Of a DNA stretch of 17,951 bases, positions 1-12,500 are shown in pieces; the stretch's first letter is position 1; each line of letters opens with the position of its first letter. The notes under the pieces are model-generated. The model was not told the DNA's origin and did not search any database. It saw only the letters and a program-made list of their open reading frames with translations. This DNA comes from Ornithomonoglobus_A sp034090805 (GTDB lineage Bacteria > Bacillota > Clostridia > UBA1381), in assembly GCA_034090805.1 (NCBI GenBank), contig JAXDRV010000133.1, positions 1-17,951 of the forward strand. The letters are read 5' to 3'. The translations under genes and the position numbers were made by a program.

Positions 1-1
1 T

Positions 2-3000
2 AAACCGATAGATCAGGATGACAACGGACCTGCGAGCTACCCTGTTTCGTTTGACGCTAAAAGACAGGTTTGGGGTACCGATAATTTTATGTCTGCGCTT
101 AATAAAATGTACATCCTCAATCCTCTTGCAGAAAGCGGAACCATAGAAAACGAATGGAGCGGAAAAATAAAGGATACATATGTTTCGTTTTTTGGCGGCA
201 ATGCGTATGACTGCATGAGCTTAAGCGATGCACCCACGATGAAGGTAAAAGTTAGGGGCTTGAAAGAGGACGGCTCTCATGTTACAAAAAGCGTTCTTGA
301 GCAAAACGGAGTTACATTTTCTGATAAGAATACGGGCTATAATATAGACAGAGCGAAGCTCCTTCAATATATGAATACAAACAATATGGGAGAAATCCAT
401 ATCGATTTTACACTTGAGTTCCCTGAAAGCAGTACAAAGGACAAGAGAACGTTTAGTGCAACCACAACAATAAGACGCAGAGCCTTTTGTGTTGACAGCG
501 TGTCCTATAGCCGCAATTGCAGAACCGTAGATTCGGATAACAAGTATTATACTAATAATTCCGGCAGCACCGTAACAGCAACCGTGAATATTAAATCGAC
601 GGGTCAGTTTGCGCAATACGCATATCAGTTCATTAACAAAACCGTTAATATAGGCGAGGCATACTTGACGGCAGGAGACGGCATAAAGATTCCCGTAAAC
701 GAAAAAAGCGTCACGACAAAAGGCTCGAAATCCTTTGATTTGACATTTAATCTCCCCGATAATGTTGAATCGGGGGATGCCGGGCTGACGCTTGTCATAA
801 AAGATGCTTCCCTGGATATGTCAGGTACCAAGTATGTGCTTTGGGACAGCGATAAGAAACAACAGGGGCTTTCTCTTTATACGTCAACACATAAGATAGA
901 CAGAAAAAAACCTACATTTGAAATCACGCCCGGAGAAGGTGTTGACCTTTCAAAATGGAACAAGACAGTAACTCTTTACGCAACGCCGAGTGAACTGACG
1001 TATTCCGTTGAAAGGGAGCCGAAAAAGGGTTATGCTACAATGTATTTGTCCGGTAACGGCACATACCCCACTGTTTACAAATATAATGACACCAAACAAT
1101 CAGATATTCGGTCGGCAGCCTCATTTCAAAGAGTTCCGACAATGGGGGGATTTAAGCAAGAAATCACACTTGCACTTTATGACAGAGTTGAGGGCGAATA
1201 TAAGCTTTGTTTTTACGGGTATGATGAAGCCGGAAACTATTTTGATTCTTCTTATAATGGGATAAAGCTTGATAACAAAGCCCCCGTAATATCGGTTACC
1301 GAAAAACAAGAGCCTCAAAAATCAGACGGAACAAAGGGCAATAAATATGATGTCAAAATATCGGACGCATCGGGTACGGGCAGGCTATATTATATGTTTA
1401 CCGAAAAGAGCAGACAGGATGCGCCGGCATTTGATGAAAACAATGCGCCGAAGACCAGCGGCGATATGGACACAACACTTGACAGATGGGCATTTATTGA
1501 GCAAAAGGACACCGAAAACGGCAACACCGCCGCAGCATACCTTAATGTTCAAAAGGGTCAGAATTTTAAAGGAAGAATGTTGTATTTCGGTATGGATGAA
1601 GCCGGAAACAAGACAAATATTTATGAAAAGACAATAAACATTCAAAATGAAAATACGGCTTACGATATTACACCGAAGGATGTCGACAAGCCCACCCCGT
1701 CTTATAACATAACAATTGATACAAACGAAAATAACACGGTTTATTACCGCTGGAAGAAGGCAGAGACCAACAAATACATAACCGATTTCACAAAATATGA
1801 CGGCGTTATTGACACATCAAAGGACGAGAAAACGAAGAGCATAAACGGAGTATATACACTTGAATGTAAAATCGTTCCGCCGTCGCGCACAAATATAAAG
1901 TATACATCATTAAATTATGTATTTGATAACGAGGGCCCCGCAATAAGCATTACCGCACCGACTGCCAAGAGCGGAAATGAAATACAAACGGTGTCCGTGT
2001 ATGCAACGGATATGTCGGATGTAGAATCGGCAACCGCAAAAATTGTCACACCGGACGGAGCGGATATCCGGGGAAATGAAGAATTCAGCTTAAATATTGA
2101 AAACGGAATACTTAAGCAGAATGTCGATATTTTATCTGTTCCGAGCGGCAGCTATGCGCTTACGGTAACGGCAACGGATACAAACGGAAAATCAAAAAGC
2201 GAAACCTCAGAGCCGTTTTTGATAAGAAACAAAGCTCCTGAAGGAAGTGTTAACGTCAAGAGTGATTTGAGGCATAACGACAAACCGCTTATCACAAGCG
2301 AAAATATTGAGCTTGAATTTGACATATCCGAGAGCTTTAGCAATCCGTCTTATGCGAAAGACCAAGCACTGTATTACAGAATAGGCACGGTTGCGGGAGA
2401 ATACGGACAGTGGATTAAGGCTTGCGATGCAGAGTCAACAGACAGTGCAATCACGGCAAAAGCAACTTCCGCTCCGCAAAGGATTTCGCTTGTTGACGGT
2501 GAAAACACTCTCTTTGTGCAAACCGCAATATGTAATATTAGTGACGATTTGTCAAAAATCAGCCAAAACACAATTAAAAGCGATGAAGTGGATTTCTATT
2601 ATGATGAGACCGCTCCGACGGCAGATTTGGATATAAGTGATGTTCAAACAAAAGATAATATAGAGGGTAAGCTGTATGTCAGCGACAACCTCGGCGGCGG
2701 AATTTTCATTTCGTGCGAGAGTGCGGCGGTGACAATCGGCGAAATAGAAGAAGGAAAAGTTGATGTAACTGTCAGCGAAAATACAGATACCTTTATTAAG
2801 GTTTCGGACGCATCGGGCAATGAAACAAAGGTTAAGCTTGCTATATGCGGCATAGACAAAACCCCGCCGACAGCCAACATTGAGGTTAAGGAGGAGACTC
2901 ACGGAGAAAGAAAGGATGCCGCAGCTACCGTTAAAGTAAACGACGTTCTGGGCGAAACGGTAAAATTTGCGTTTATCCCCGTCGATAAATATACGGGAGG

Positions 3001-6000
3001 AGACATCCCCGAAGAATATTTTGCTTCGGATGCGCTGCATTTCAAGGACTCCATAACAAGAAGCGACCCCACAGAGTGGGACGGCGAAAACAATATAACA
3101 TATAAAATTCAAGTTATCGGCACTACCGGAGAATGGTATCTCGGTGTACGTTCACAAGACAGCCTGGGTAATGTTGGAGAGATTGTATTTAAAGACAATG
3201 TGCTTTCGGCAGAGGATGTGGCTCTTACGCAAACAACCACACCGAGACTTACGAGGACGGAGAGTAAGACGATAGTCGATACCAAATATAACGTGCCTGT
3301 TTACACGCTTCCTCAGGATAAAATTCTTGATGCACAAAGTGATGCTGTTACAAACAACACATTTGGGATAGATGGTTTTGATACTCTTTCAACAGAAGAA
3401 AAAATTGAAGCCGCAAATTTTGAGCTTGCAAAGCAATATGCAATGTCTTATTCGGACAGCTACAGCTTTGTCGCAAGCGAAAACGGCAGCTTCGATTTAT
3501 ATACCGTTGATGATTTGGGAAGAACAAACCACCTTATTGCGGAAGTCCGCGATGTAGAGTTCGGTGCGGCGAGCGATATCAAGGTTACAAAGTATAAAAA
3601 AGTGTGGAACGAAGGCACCGGCTCCTTTGACACAATTCAGGTGGCGGACAATGATTTTGTATGTGCAATGGGCAGCGAGAGCTATGTTGTTGTCGAATCG
3701 GCAGACCCTAATGATACAGACACACTGTTCATGTCTGTTCCGGAGCTTGACGGTACAAACGGGCTTAGATTTAATGAATATGAATCGGAGGCTTGCTATG
3801 ACGGCGAACAGCTTTTGGGTTATTCAAAGCTGCACTATGATATTGAAATGATGTTTGACAGAACCGAAGGCTTTACCCAGTCAGAGTCAACCGACAGACT
3901 TCTGACCGTACACGCTTTCACAAAGGGAGCGGACTATAACGATCCCGGTCAGGTGAGCGAAAAAACTGCGGTTATATCAAATGTCGATAACACCGAGCCT
4001 GTTGTAAACTGGTCGTCAACTCCGCACGTTATAGATTATGAGATTGTGGGATCGGGTGACGGCTTATACGAAGAGGTTGTCTACTATCCCACCCCCGGAA
4101 ACGTAACCTTTACAATAAGCGGTCAGGATATGGAAACCGGAATCGACAGCATAATTGCACTTGAAGATGATTGCTGCGGTGAAGTATCCGTACCGATGAC
4201 TGATGAAAACGGTGCTCCGACCGAGTATTGGAGTTGGGACGGAAACGAACATACACAAAGAATTTATGAGTGGGACGATGAGCAAAATGATTATGTTGAA
4301 AAAACAGTAAAAATACCTGTCAAGGTGGAATACTTCGGTGACGGAGACATATACGGTGTCAAAACATTGAAATATACTTTTACCGATGCGTTCAGGTTAA
4401 ACAGTTCACCGATGTTTATAAATTCTCTCGGAGCTATGGGAATGATGAAGGGCGGTGCTTTTGACGGAGGAATTTCAACAGAGGAGATTATTTACAAAAT
4501 ACCTATTGAGGAAAACACGGACTTCAGTGTCAAATACTATTACGAAAACGCAGCGGGTACGTGGGAGGAAATCCAAGATATCGAGAATACATACTACAAA
4601 AACGCAAAAGCGGTAATAGATATTCCCGATGACGGCAGAGGCTTCGAGAGAGGTCTTTACGTTTCAAACAACTCAAGACAGAACGAAAAGGTACTTAATA
4701 ACTATCAGCATGAGTTTACGTTTAAGCTGAGAGATAAATACGGCTATACAAAGGATGTACCGGTTTTTCTTAATAACTTTGATGCAAATCCCGGTGCGAT
4801 TGATTACACCCTCCAAACAACCGAAAAAACCAACACGCCGTATGATGTCACGATTAATGCTTCCGACAATGAAAGCGGAATAGGAAGTATTATCCTGACG
4901 TTGGGCAGCGATGAAATTTCGCTCACCAAAATCACAGATGGACAATACAGCGGTAAAATATCCAAAAACGGCACTTACAGTATTACGCTTTACGATAAGG
5001 TAGGCAATAAAACAGTTAAGAGCTTTAATGTTAAAAATATTGATACCGTTGTTCCGACAGCAAGCGTTACATACAGTACAGAGGACTATACCTCGCACCC
5101 TGTAAGTGCAACGTTGTATTTCTCAAAGCATAATGTAAGGATTACGAATATCGAACCCGTTGCACCGCTGACTTCGCAGGATTATTCCGTAAACTACAGC
5201 ACTTCGACAATAACCTTTAGAAAATCGGGAACGGTTACTGCTTACTTTGAAGATGATTACGGCAATTCGGGTTCGGAAGTAGTGGCGGTCAAAAACATTG
5301 ACAAAACACCGCCGGCACTTGAAGCGGTCAAGGACCTCACGCAGGATACAAGCTCTGTTTCCGTAAGCTTTAACAAGGTGGATATTTTAACAAGTGCTAT
5401 GGATATGGCGAGAAAAGAATCGGAGATTTTTGTTACATACGGAGGCATTACAAAAGCGGTTGCGGATGAGAACGGCAATAAAAACAGCTTTGTGTTCCAT
5501 CAAAACGGAAATTATACCTTCAAGGTGCATGACAAGGTAGGACTTTCGTCGTTCCTGACGCTTGAAATCACCGATATTGACACCACAGCGCCGAAAATTA
5601 CAAGTGTAAGCTGGAGCTATGAGTACGATGAATTCGATGTGCAAAGCAAGACTTGGGTTACAAAAAGTGCCAACGGAACAAAAACACCGACTGAGGGAAC
5701 TGTTGGATATATTGTTGCACCTGATATATACAGCGTAACCAACCGCGATATAAACGTAAAGGTTGAGACCGACAGCGATACACGGCTTGTGGGAAGCAGC
5801 GATGATTATACAAAAACAAAAGAAAAGGTTTATGACCAAAACGGGCTCTTTATATTTAACACAGAGAAGAAGAACGGGCTTGTTGCAAGCTACGGTGTTG
5901 ATATTGCAATTATCGATAAAACACCGCCGACAATTGATCTTTTAGGTACAAGTGAGCTTGTGTTCTATGAAAACCCGAAAATGAATTCGGAGTATGATAT

Positions 6001-6526
6001 AAGTATGCTGAGATACATTCAAAACGGAAAATATGAGGCATACAAGGCATATGATGAGTTTAACGGCAAAAAGACAGACCTTACCGAAAATGTGGAAATT
6101 GATTGGGGCGGTTTTAATCCGAACGATTTGAATCAAAACACCTTTGATTCAAGTAAGCCCTATACTATCACATACCGAGTTACCGACTCGGCACATAACA
6201 CATTTGAGGCAAAGAGAACGGTTCGTCTTGTGGGACTTTATGATACGGTTGCACTTGTAAACGGCAATCTTCCGGACTTTGCGGGAAGATGTGCGGTGAA
6301 GGGAGACAATATAAGTATTTCTCTTTCAAACTTTGCCGGTACTGCATATGTGAGATACCAAAGCGGTATTTACACAATGGGGCAGATGAAAAATCTCGGT
6401 ACCATGCTGAGTAAGAGCGAAAACGGCGAATTTGAAACACCAAATCTTCCCGAGGGCTGGTACACTTTCTACATTCAAACAGATAAGCGCGACTATTTCA
6501 CGCTATGCGTGTATCTGTCAAAGTAA
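2..6526 (+). CDS. Giant multi-domain Ig-like surface protein, 5' end outside window
   Basis: The reading frame is open from base 2, so the gene begins upstream of the window. The first ATG (89) has no ribosome binding site and is internal. The 2174 visible residues form a chain of beta-sandwich modules. Their starts are marked by boundary motifs of the form D-x-x-x-P: near 899 (DRKKPT), 1271 (DNKAPV), 1924 (DNEGPA), 2230 (NKAPEG), 2602 (DETAPT), 2855 (DKTPPT), 3986 (DNTEPV), 5042 (DTVVPT), 5300 (DKTPPA), 5580 (DTTAPK) and 5915 (DKTPPT). Two DEAGN strand motifs (about 1225 and 1597) are typical of bacterial Ig-like folds. The last module, 5915-6230, resembles DUF5011-type Ig domains (YTITYRVTDSAHN...TVRLVG). 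No LPXTG motif, SLH repeat or C-terminal membrane segment is present; the protein ends in an unassigned segment of about 98 residues. No catalytic domain is recognised. It sits 16 bases before the SLH protein gene and is probably cotranscribed with it. A role in adhesion or cell-surface structure is inferred only. Confidence 0.85.
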   Translation, partial: KPIDQDDNGPASYPVSFDAKRQVWGTDNFMSALNKMYILNPLAESGTIENEWSGKIKDTYVSFFGGNAYDCMSLSDAPTMKVKVRGLKEDGSHVTKSVLEQNGVTFSDKNTGYNIDRAKLLQYMNTNNMGEIHIDFTLEFPESSTKDKRTFSATTTIRRRAFCVDSVSYSRNCRTVDSDNKYYTNNSGSTVTATVNIKSTGQFAQYAYQFINKTVNIGEAYLTAGDGIKIPVNEKSVTTKGSKSFDLTFNLPDNVESGDAGLTLVIKDASLDMSGTKYVLWDSDKKQQGLSLYTSTHKIDRKKPTFEITPGEGVDLSKWNKTVTLYATPSELTYSVEREPKKGYATMYLSGNGTYPTVYKYNDTKQSDIRSAASFQRVPTMGGFKQEITLALYDRVEGEYKLCFYGYDEAGNYFDSSYNGIKLDNKAPVISVTEKQEPQKSDGTKGNKYDVKISDASGTGRLYYMFTEKSRQDAPAFDENNAPKTSGDMDTTLDRWAFIEQKDTENGNTAAAYLNVQKGQNFKGRMLYFGMDEAGNKTNIYEKTINIQNENTAYDITPKDVDKPTPSYNITIDTNENNTVYYRWKKAETNKYITDFTKYDGVIDTSKDEKTKSINGVYTLECKIVPPSRTNIKYTSLNYVFDNEGPAISITAPTAKSGNEIQTVSVYATDMSDVESATAKIVTPDGADIRGNEEFSLNIENGILKQNVDILSVPSGSYALTVTATDTNGKSKSETSEPFLIRNKAPEGSVNVKSDLRHNDKPLITSENIELEFDISESFSNPSYAKDQALYYRIGTVAGEYGQWIKACDAESTDSAITAKATSAPQRISLVDGENTLFVQTAICNISDDLSKISQNTIKSDEVDFYYDETAPTADLDISDVQTKDNIEGKLYVSDNLGGGIFISCESAAVTIGEIEEGKVDVTVSENTDTFIKVSDASGNETKVKLAICGIDKTPPTANIEVKEETHGERKDAAATVKVNDVLGETVKFAFIPVDKYTGGDIPEEYFASDALHFKDSITRSDPTEWDGENNITYKIQVIGTTGEWYLGVRSQDSLGNVGEIVFKDNVLSAEDVALTQTTTPRLTRTESKTIVDTKYNVPVYTLPQDKILDAQSDAVTNNTFGIDGFDTLSTEEKIEAANFELAKQYAMSYSDSYSFVASENGSFDLYTVDDLGRTNHLIAEVRDVEFGAASDIKVTKYKKVWNEGTGSFDTIQVADNDFVCAMGSESYVVVESADPNDTDTLFMSVPELDGTNGLRFNEYESEACYDGEQLLGYSKLHYDIEMMFDRTEGFTQSESTDRLLTVHAFTKGADYNDPGQVSEKTAVISNVDNTEPVVNWSSTPHVIDYEIVGSGDGLYEEVVYYPTPGNVTFTISGQDMETGIDSIIALEDDCCGEVSVPMTDENGAPTEYWSWDGNEHTQRIYEWDDEQNDYVEKTVKIPVKVEYFGDGDIYGVKTLKYTFTDAFRLNSSPMFINSLGAMGMMKGGAFDGGISTEEIIYKIPIEENTDFSVKYYYENAAGTWEEIQDIENTYYKNAKAVIDIPDDGRGFERGLYVSNNSRQNEKVLNNYQHEFTFKLRDKYGYTKDVPVFLNNFDANPGAIDYTLQTTEKTNTPYDVTINASDNESGIGSIILTLGSDEISLTKITDGQYSGKISKNGTYSITLYDKVGNKTVKSFNVKNIDTVVPTASVTYSTEDYTSHPVSATLYFSKHNVRITNIEPVAPLTSQDYSVNYSTSTITFRKSGTVTAYFEDDYGNSGSEVVAVKNIDKTPPALEAVKDLTQDTSSVSVSFNKVDILTSAMDMARKESEIFVTYGGITKAVADENGNKNSFVFHQNGNYTFKVHDKVGLSSFLTLEITDIDTTAPKITSVSWSYEYDEFDVQSKTWVTKSANGTKTPTEGTVGYIVAPDIYSVTNRDINVKVETDSDTRLVGSSDDYTKTKEKVYDQNGLFIFNTEKKNGLVASYGVDIAIIDKTPPTIDLLGTSELVFYENPKMNSEYDISMLRYIQNGKYEAYKAYDEFNGKKTDLTENVEIDWGGFNPNDLNQNTFDSSKPYTITYRVTDSAHNTFEAKRTVRLVGLYDTVALVNGNLPDFAGRCAVKGDNISISLSNFAGTAYVRYQSGIYTMGQMKNLGTMLSKSENGEFETPNLPEGWYTFYIQTDKRDYFTLCVYLSK

Positions 6527-6532
6527 AGGGGG
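6525..6532 (+). promoter_or_regulatory. Ribosome binding site of the SLH protein gene
   Basis: AAAGGGGG overlaps the stop codon of the preceding gene and lies 10 bases before the ATG at 6543. There is no room for a terminator or a full promoter between the two genes. Translation of the second gene therefore most likely depends on the shared transcript. Confidence 0.65.
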
Positions 6533-6542
6533 CGTGTGAATT

Positions 6543-9500
6543 ATGAAAATATTTAAAAAAGCGGTTTCCTGTATTTTAATACTTACATTTCTCTTGTCGC
6601 TTTTTCCTATTTCTTCATTTGCCGAGGAAAGCGATGAATACAGAATTTCAAATGATTATCTAAGCTTTATGTTTAATCAGAAAACAGGCGGTTTCGCAAT
6701 AGAAACCGCCGAGGGAAACCCTAATAAGGTCTTGGATAACAACATTCCTCTTTTATATTCGGAGGATAAGGAACGAAGCAACGGAACATCGTTTATAACG
6801 GTGAGGATCGGAGATAAGGACTATATATTCGGTCAGGACTACGGATTTTTCGGAATTGACTCCTCACTTGGCACAATTGAGGTAAAGGAAAACGGACGGC
6901 TGATTGAAATTCCGTGGACAATAAAGGGGATGACCGTAACCCTTTTGGCAGCACTTGACAATAACACACAGAGCGATACAACCGGAAATGTCGGCCTTTC
7001 ATTCAAGGTTCAAAATAACAGCGGAAACGATGAAAATGTCTGTGTAAGACTTCTTCTTGATACTGCACTCGGCAATAGAATTGATGCGCCGTATTTTGTA
7101 ATTGACAAGGATGTTAAGCCAACCTTTACCGAAACGGAGTATTCGGGCGAAAATGTGCCGCAGCAGATAAGAAGCGTGGATTCCGTTACGGAGCCGTCAC
7201 GGCTTTCTTACATTCTTATGCAGGCGGATGGTTGGAACGGCGGAACAAAGCCGGGCAAGGTTATTCTCGGACACTGGGCAAACCTTGCAAATACACGCTA
7301 TGACTACACGCCCGACCAATACTGTGACTTTTCCAACTATTCAAATTCCTATCGCACGCCTGACAGTGCTGCCGCGATATATTGGGAAAATCATGTTGTA
7401 AAAAGCGGCGAAACCTTTAACGGCGAGCTTTTATACGGTGTTGGAAATTTTTCAAATACTCAAAGTGAGACAACGAATATAGAAATCACAACAGAGCGAG
7501 TTGAGCTTGCGGCGGATAAAAAATCATATAAAAACAACGGTGAAATCAAGGTTACGGTGAATATTGACAATACTGTTGACAATGCGCCCATGCTCAGCAA
7601 CGCCCTTGTGAATTTTATCGTTGACGATAAACAGTTTGAGGTTGTTTCGGGTGATAAACAGGTTCAATATGTAACACTCGGAAAAGAGATAAAAACTCTT
7701 CAATATACTTTGCGGGCAATTGAGCAAAATGACCTTTGTGCCGGAACAATATACGTGTCCTTAAGCGGAGTGAAAACTCTATCAAACGGAACCCAAGCCG
7801 ATTTTGAAACGGCAGCGCAAAGAAGCATAATTCTTCCCTCTGTGGGTGAGGTTTCGGCGGTACAGATAAATAAAGTCAATCCTGAAACCGTTTATACCGA
7901 CGGCGAAAAAGCTGTTACTCTTTCGGGCAGGATGAAGCCGCTCGAGGCAGTGCTTGCAAACGATGCTGCGGTGGAATTAAAGCTGATTCACGAAAAAACG
8001 GGACACAGCGTTACAATCGAAAAAAACAAAATTGCTTTCCTTGACGAAAGCGGAGAAACCCTTTCTTTTACCACCGATGAAGAGCTTCACGTGGGTGAAT
8101 ATAAAATCGTTTTTGAAATAAATGATGAAAGACTTCGCGAAAATCTAAAATGCGATTCAATATCCGCTGCGGAAAAGCTTGAGGTTTCGGCAGATAAAAA
8201 GTATCAGCTTAAGTCCTACGGTATGATGGCACTTGTTCGTTCATCTGTAGGGTCGGATATAGGCGAATATGACTTTTTCTCATTCCGTACCGAAAGTGAT
8301 TTTCTGAAATTCTATAAGGGTGAAAGCTCGTCTAAGGGTATGATTCACGGGAAGAAGTTACAATACAATTTCGGAGCAAGTAAGAATGCAATAAAAGATC
8401 ACGAAATTCTTATTACCGTGCGTGCGAATTTGTATGAGTTAAAGGATGATAGCGGCAATATTTACTGGCAGGCAGATTACTCCTCCGGTGACATTATTAT
8501 TAACAATATGCTCTCTTATGAGGGCGAAAAACCGCTTAAGCTGTATAAGAACGGCAATAAATATGTAATTGAGGGTGACGGACTTTTAAAGGTAATAGAC
8601 TCAATCAATGTATGGCGCAGTAAGTGGAGTATTTCGGCAACGCAGGGAATCGCATACACACTTGATGCAGACCGTCTTACAAAGGTATCCGAATTAGATA
8701 ACTCAATAAACAAGCTGAATCTCTCGCTTGGCGGTGCGGCAACTATGATACAGTCGGTTGGAGGATTTGCCGTGGATTTAAAATACGGTGAATTCAGCTC
8801 CCAGTGGTATGACGATTCCGACGGAATGGTTACCTACGGCATAGGCTTTGGCGGCAGTATCAGTCTTCCTATTAAGGCACCCGCAAAGAAAGAGGTTACA
8901 TATACTACAGATCTCGGACCTGCCAAGGCAATTGATTTTACGAAAGATGATGAAGACCTCGGAACGTCGTTAAACAAACTTTTTGACGAAAGTCTTACTG
9001 CCGACCAGGAGGATATTTCCGAAGATATGACAAGTTTGTTTGATGACACACCGGAACCACAATTAAATACTCGTAAGATAACGACGGAAACATCGCTTCC
9101 GGAAGGAAGCTTAACGGCAGACGTTAATAATGTCCTGTTCGGTGAAAAGGGCAAGGTCAAGGACGGCTATGTAAAGGTTGACGATACCGGCTTTATCGGG
9201 ATTGATGCAACAATGAGTCTTGAGCTTCCGAAGGATCTTTTAGGCTCGCTCGTTACAAATGCACCGGGCGTGCATGCAACTGTGACAATAAACACAATTA
9301 AAAATCAATATGAAATCGATGCGGGACTTAACCTTAAGATTATAGAATGTGAGGGTGTGCTTGCATTCAAGCAGGTCAACGTCAAAAACAAAGACGTTAT
9401 ATTGCCCGATAAAATCGAATTTTATATTCGTGAAGGTCTTAAGATTCCGGTTGCACCGCCTGTTCTCTTTATCGCAGGACTCGGAGGCGGTATAAACGGT

Positions 9501-12500
9501 CTTGCCGACACAATAGGCGGCGAATTTGATAAGCTGCCGCCGATAACAATACTGCTCTTTACCCGTCTTGAAGCAATAGGTGTTTTGGCAGGTGATTTTA
9601 ACGCAAAGGTAAGCCTTGAGGGAATGTCCCTATCGGGTGATATGAAGCTCAATGTAAATGGACTCGAAAATGCTGTTAAATTAAATGCAGGCATAAATGC
9701 ACGGTGGATTGAGCCGTGGGAGCTTAATCTGTACGGAAACGTAAGCATTATTGACGGCCTTATTAAGGGCGGTATTACCATCACAATTGCGGACGATTAT
9801 TTCTACGGATATATTTTTGCAACACTATGTATTCCCGACAGTGTTCCTCTTGTGGGCGGAAAAGAGCTTGCCGGAGTTGAAGCTGCTGTATCTCATGAAT
9901 TTATAGGTGCAAATATTAAGATTATCGGAATAAAATTCGGTGTGATTTATTACTGGGGTGAAGATGTATCATTCGGCAAGAATATTGATTTGAGTCCGCC
10001 GAAACGAAACAATCCGAATACCTTCAGCATGAAAAGCTTGGCAAGTGAAGACGATATAACGGCATACTACGGAACAAACATACACGAGCTTCGGACTGTC
10101 AAGCTTGCAGCTGCACCTTTGGCTTTGAGCGGTGCATATAAAGAAGCGGCGGTTTCTGTTGAGAACGCAAACGATCAAGACGCTATTCTTATTGAAATTC
10201 CGTACAGCGGTGCGGGTACACCTGCTGCAAGTGAAATAAAGCTTGTAAATCCCGACGGCATAGAGATCCCCGCAGTTTATGATGACGGAAACGGCGGCGG
10301 AAATATGACTATTCAAAGCCGTGAGGACGGAGATTTCATTTATATAACCGTGACAGACAAAAGTGCAATTAAAAACGGTGAGTGGAAGGTTCGTTATACC
10401 ACCGATGGTATAGAGATTTCAAGCTTTACAATGAATGGTGTTGACACCATCCCCGAGCTTGCGGAGGACGGTACAACATTAACGCTTGACGCAAATAATC
10501 AAAAAGTGAAAACCGGTTGGAAAACAAACGGCGGTGACGGAAGTACAAACGGTACAATTGACGTTTATTTAACAGAGGATAAGGATATTCTCTCTAAAAT
10601 AAAAACAAGCAATAACAGCGGTGACGTGCTTGGCGTAAATATTTTGCATAAAGAAAATGTTGTGCTTCAGTCGGGGACGACAAGCGAAACAATAACGCTT
10701 CCCGATTCACTTCCGAACGGGAAATATTATGCGGTTACAACGCTTTCGACAACCGAGGGAATAAGCCTTGCGATAAGTGCGCAAAGCATTGACTTCGTAA
10801 ATCCCAACCTTCCGAAAAAGGTAAGCGAGGTGCATATTGCATACGGCGGAAACGGAGGCATTTTCGTAAAGGTTACCGATCCCGAGGATGCGGACTATAC
10901 GCATTATCTTGCGGAAATCGTTGCCGAGGACGGAATGGTGCTTGAAAACCACATCGGTCAGTTTGAAAAAGGCGGCAACTTTATAATCGGCAGAGAAGCG
11001 TTATTGGAGCCGGGAAAAAGTTATCATGTGAATATTAAAACTCTTCGCGAGGAATACAAAAAGTCGGGCGAAGAATATAAAAATCATTACTACTACGGCA
11101 TGGATACAGTTTCTTCAAATCCATTGATCCTTCCCGAATCGAACTTGCCTAAGCTTAAAGAAGTAAAGGTCAACCTCGACACGACCGGTGAAGAAATAAA
11201 CACAAATGTAAATGATGTTATTATCGAATACACCTTTGAAAACGATGTATTTGTTGAAATGAAATTAAATGGCAACAAGGTTTATTCATTTGATATAGAT
11301 GCCGATCCGACCTCGCCCGATTTCTCTTATTTCAAAAAGGAATGGAAATTCGTTTTGGATGACCTCGAGGACGGTGATTATGTAGTCGATTTTACGGCAT
11401 ATACAGATAAAAAGGACCACATAAAGGGCAGTGAAACCGATATAGAAAATGCACAGCTCGGTTTTACGGTTGACACATCGGCACCTGTGCTGTCCCTTGC
11501 ACAAAAGAGCATTGACAGAAAGCTGGGCAATGATGATATAACGGTGATTTTCGGTGCAAACACAGTTGTTGCAGACCAAAACGGCAGCTATTTCATAGAG
11601 GGTATTACCGAAAAATCGGCAGAGCTGATGCTTGACGGCATAAAAATAACCGAGGAGTCCGAAGGGGTTACAATAGCGTCGGGTGGCAGCTTTAAGATTG
11701 AAAAAACGCTTGACGCCGGTGAATTGTTCAAGGAGCATTTAATAACTGCAACCGATAAGGCGGGAAATGTTTCTTATATGACCGTTTATGCTGTAAGGGC
11801 AGACGGTTTCTCGCTTGAACGTCTGGCACTTTATCTTGACGGAAAAGAAATAGCTGCAGATGCGGACGGCGTTAAGAAAATTAACCTTAAAAACGGACAG
11901 TCGGCAAGCCTTTCGGCTTATGCGGTTTCAGACAACGGTCAAAAATTTGCCGTAGAAAACGATATGATCGACTGGAGCGTCTTATATGAAAAAAATTCGC
12001 TGGAAATAAACGAAGGCACTGTTTCGGCACTTATTCCGGGTGAAACGGCAGTGAAAGCGAAGCTTTCTACCGCAGGCATTACCACCGCCTCAGGCAGTCG
12101 TTCGGACGGAATTTCGGATTATGTTATAATCAATATAGCAAATAATTCAAAATCCGATTTGGCAGATAAAATAACAGAAGCCAAAAACGTCCTTGCAAAT
12201 AACAAGGATGCTGCCGAAAGCAAAATCAACACTTTGCAGGCGGCAATTGATGAGGCAGAGGCACTTATCAATAATCCTCAGGCAACGGAAAGCGATTTTA
12301 CTGATGGGGTTACAAAGCTTTCACAGGCAATTTCCGACTTCCAAAAAAGCGGCGGTCAAAGCGGCAGCGGCAGCGGAGGCGGCAGCGGAGGCGGAGGTTC
12401 TGCAAGGAAGTACAATGTTTCCGTTTCCGAGACAGAGAACGGAACTGTTAAACTTTCGCAAACCGGTGTGTACAGCGGAAACAGCTTAACAATTACTGCT

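Noticed and set aside
89..91. ATG at 89 as the start of the first giant gene
   Set aside because: The frame is open to the left edge, no ribosome binding site precedes this ATG, and no signal peptide follows it. The gene starts outside the window.
2552..3112. 186-codon - strand frame inside the first giant gene, and similar long antisense frames at 4673-5098, 11286-11738 and 12549-13199
   Set aside because: Each runs antisense within a giant gene, is rich in Cys, Ile and Phe as expected from complementary codons, and has no domain signature.
899..5930. The repeated D-x-x-x-P motifs as a DNA-level tandem repeat or CRISPR-like array
   Set aside because: Spacing is irregular, from about 250 to over 1000 bases, and the DNA between motifs is diverged. 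They are protein module boundaries.
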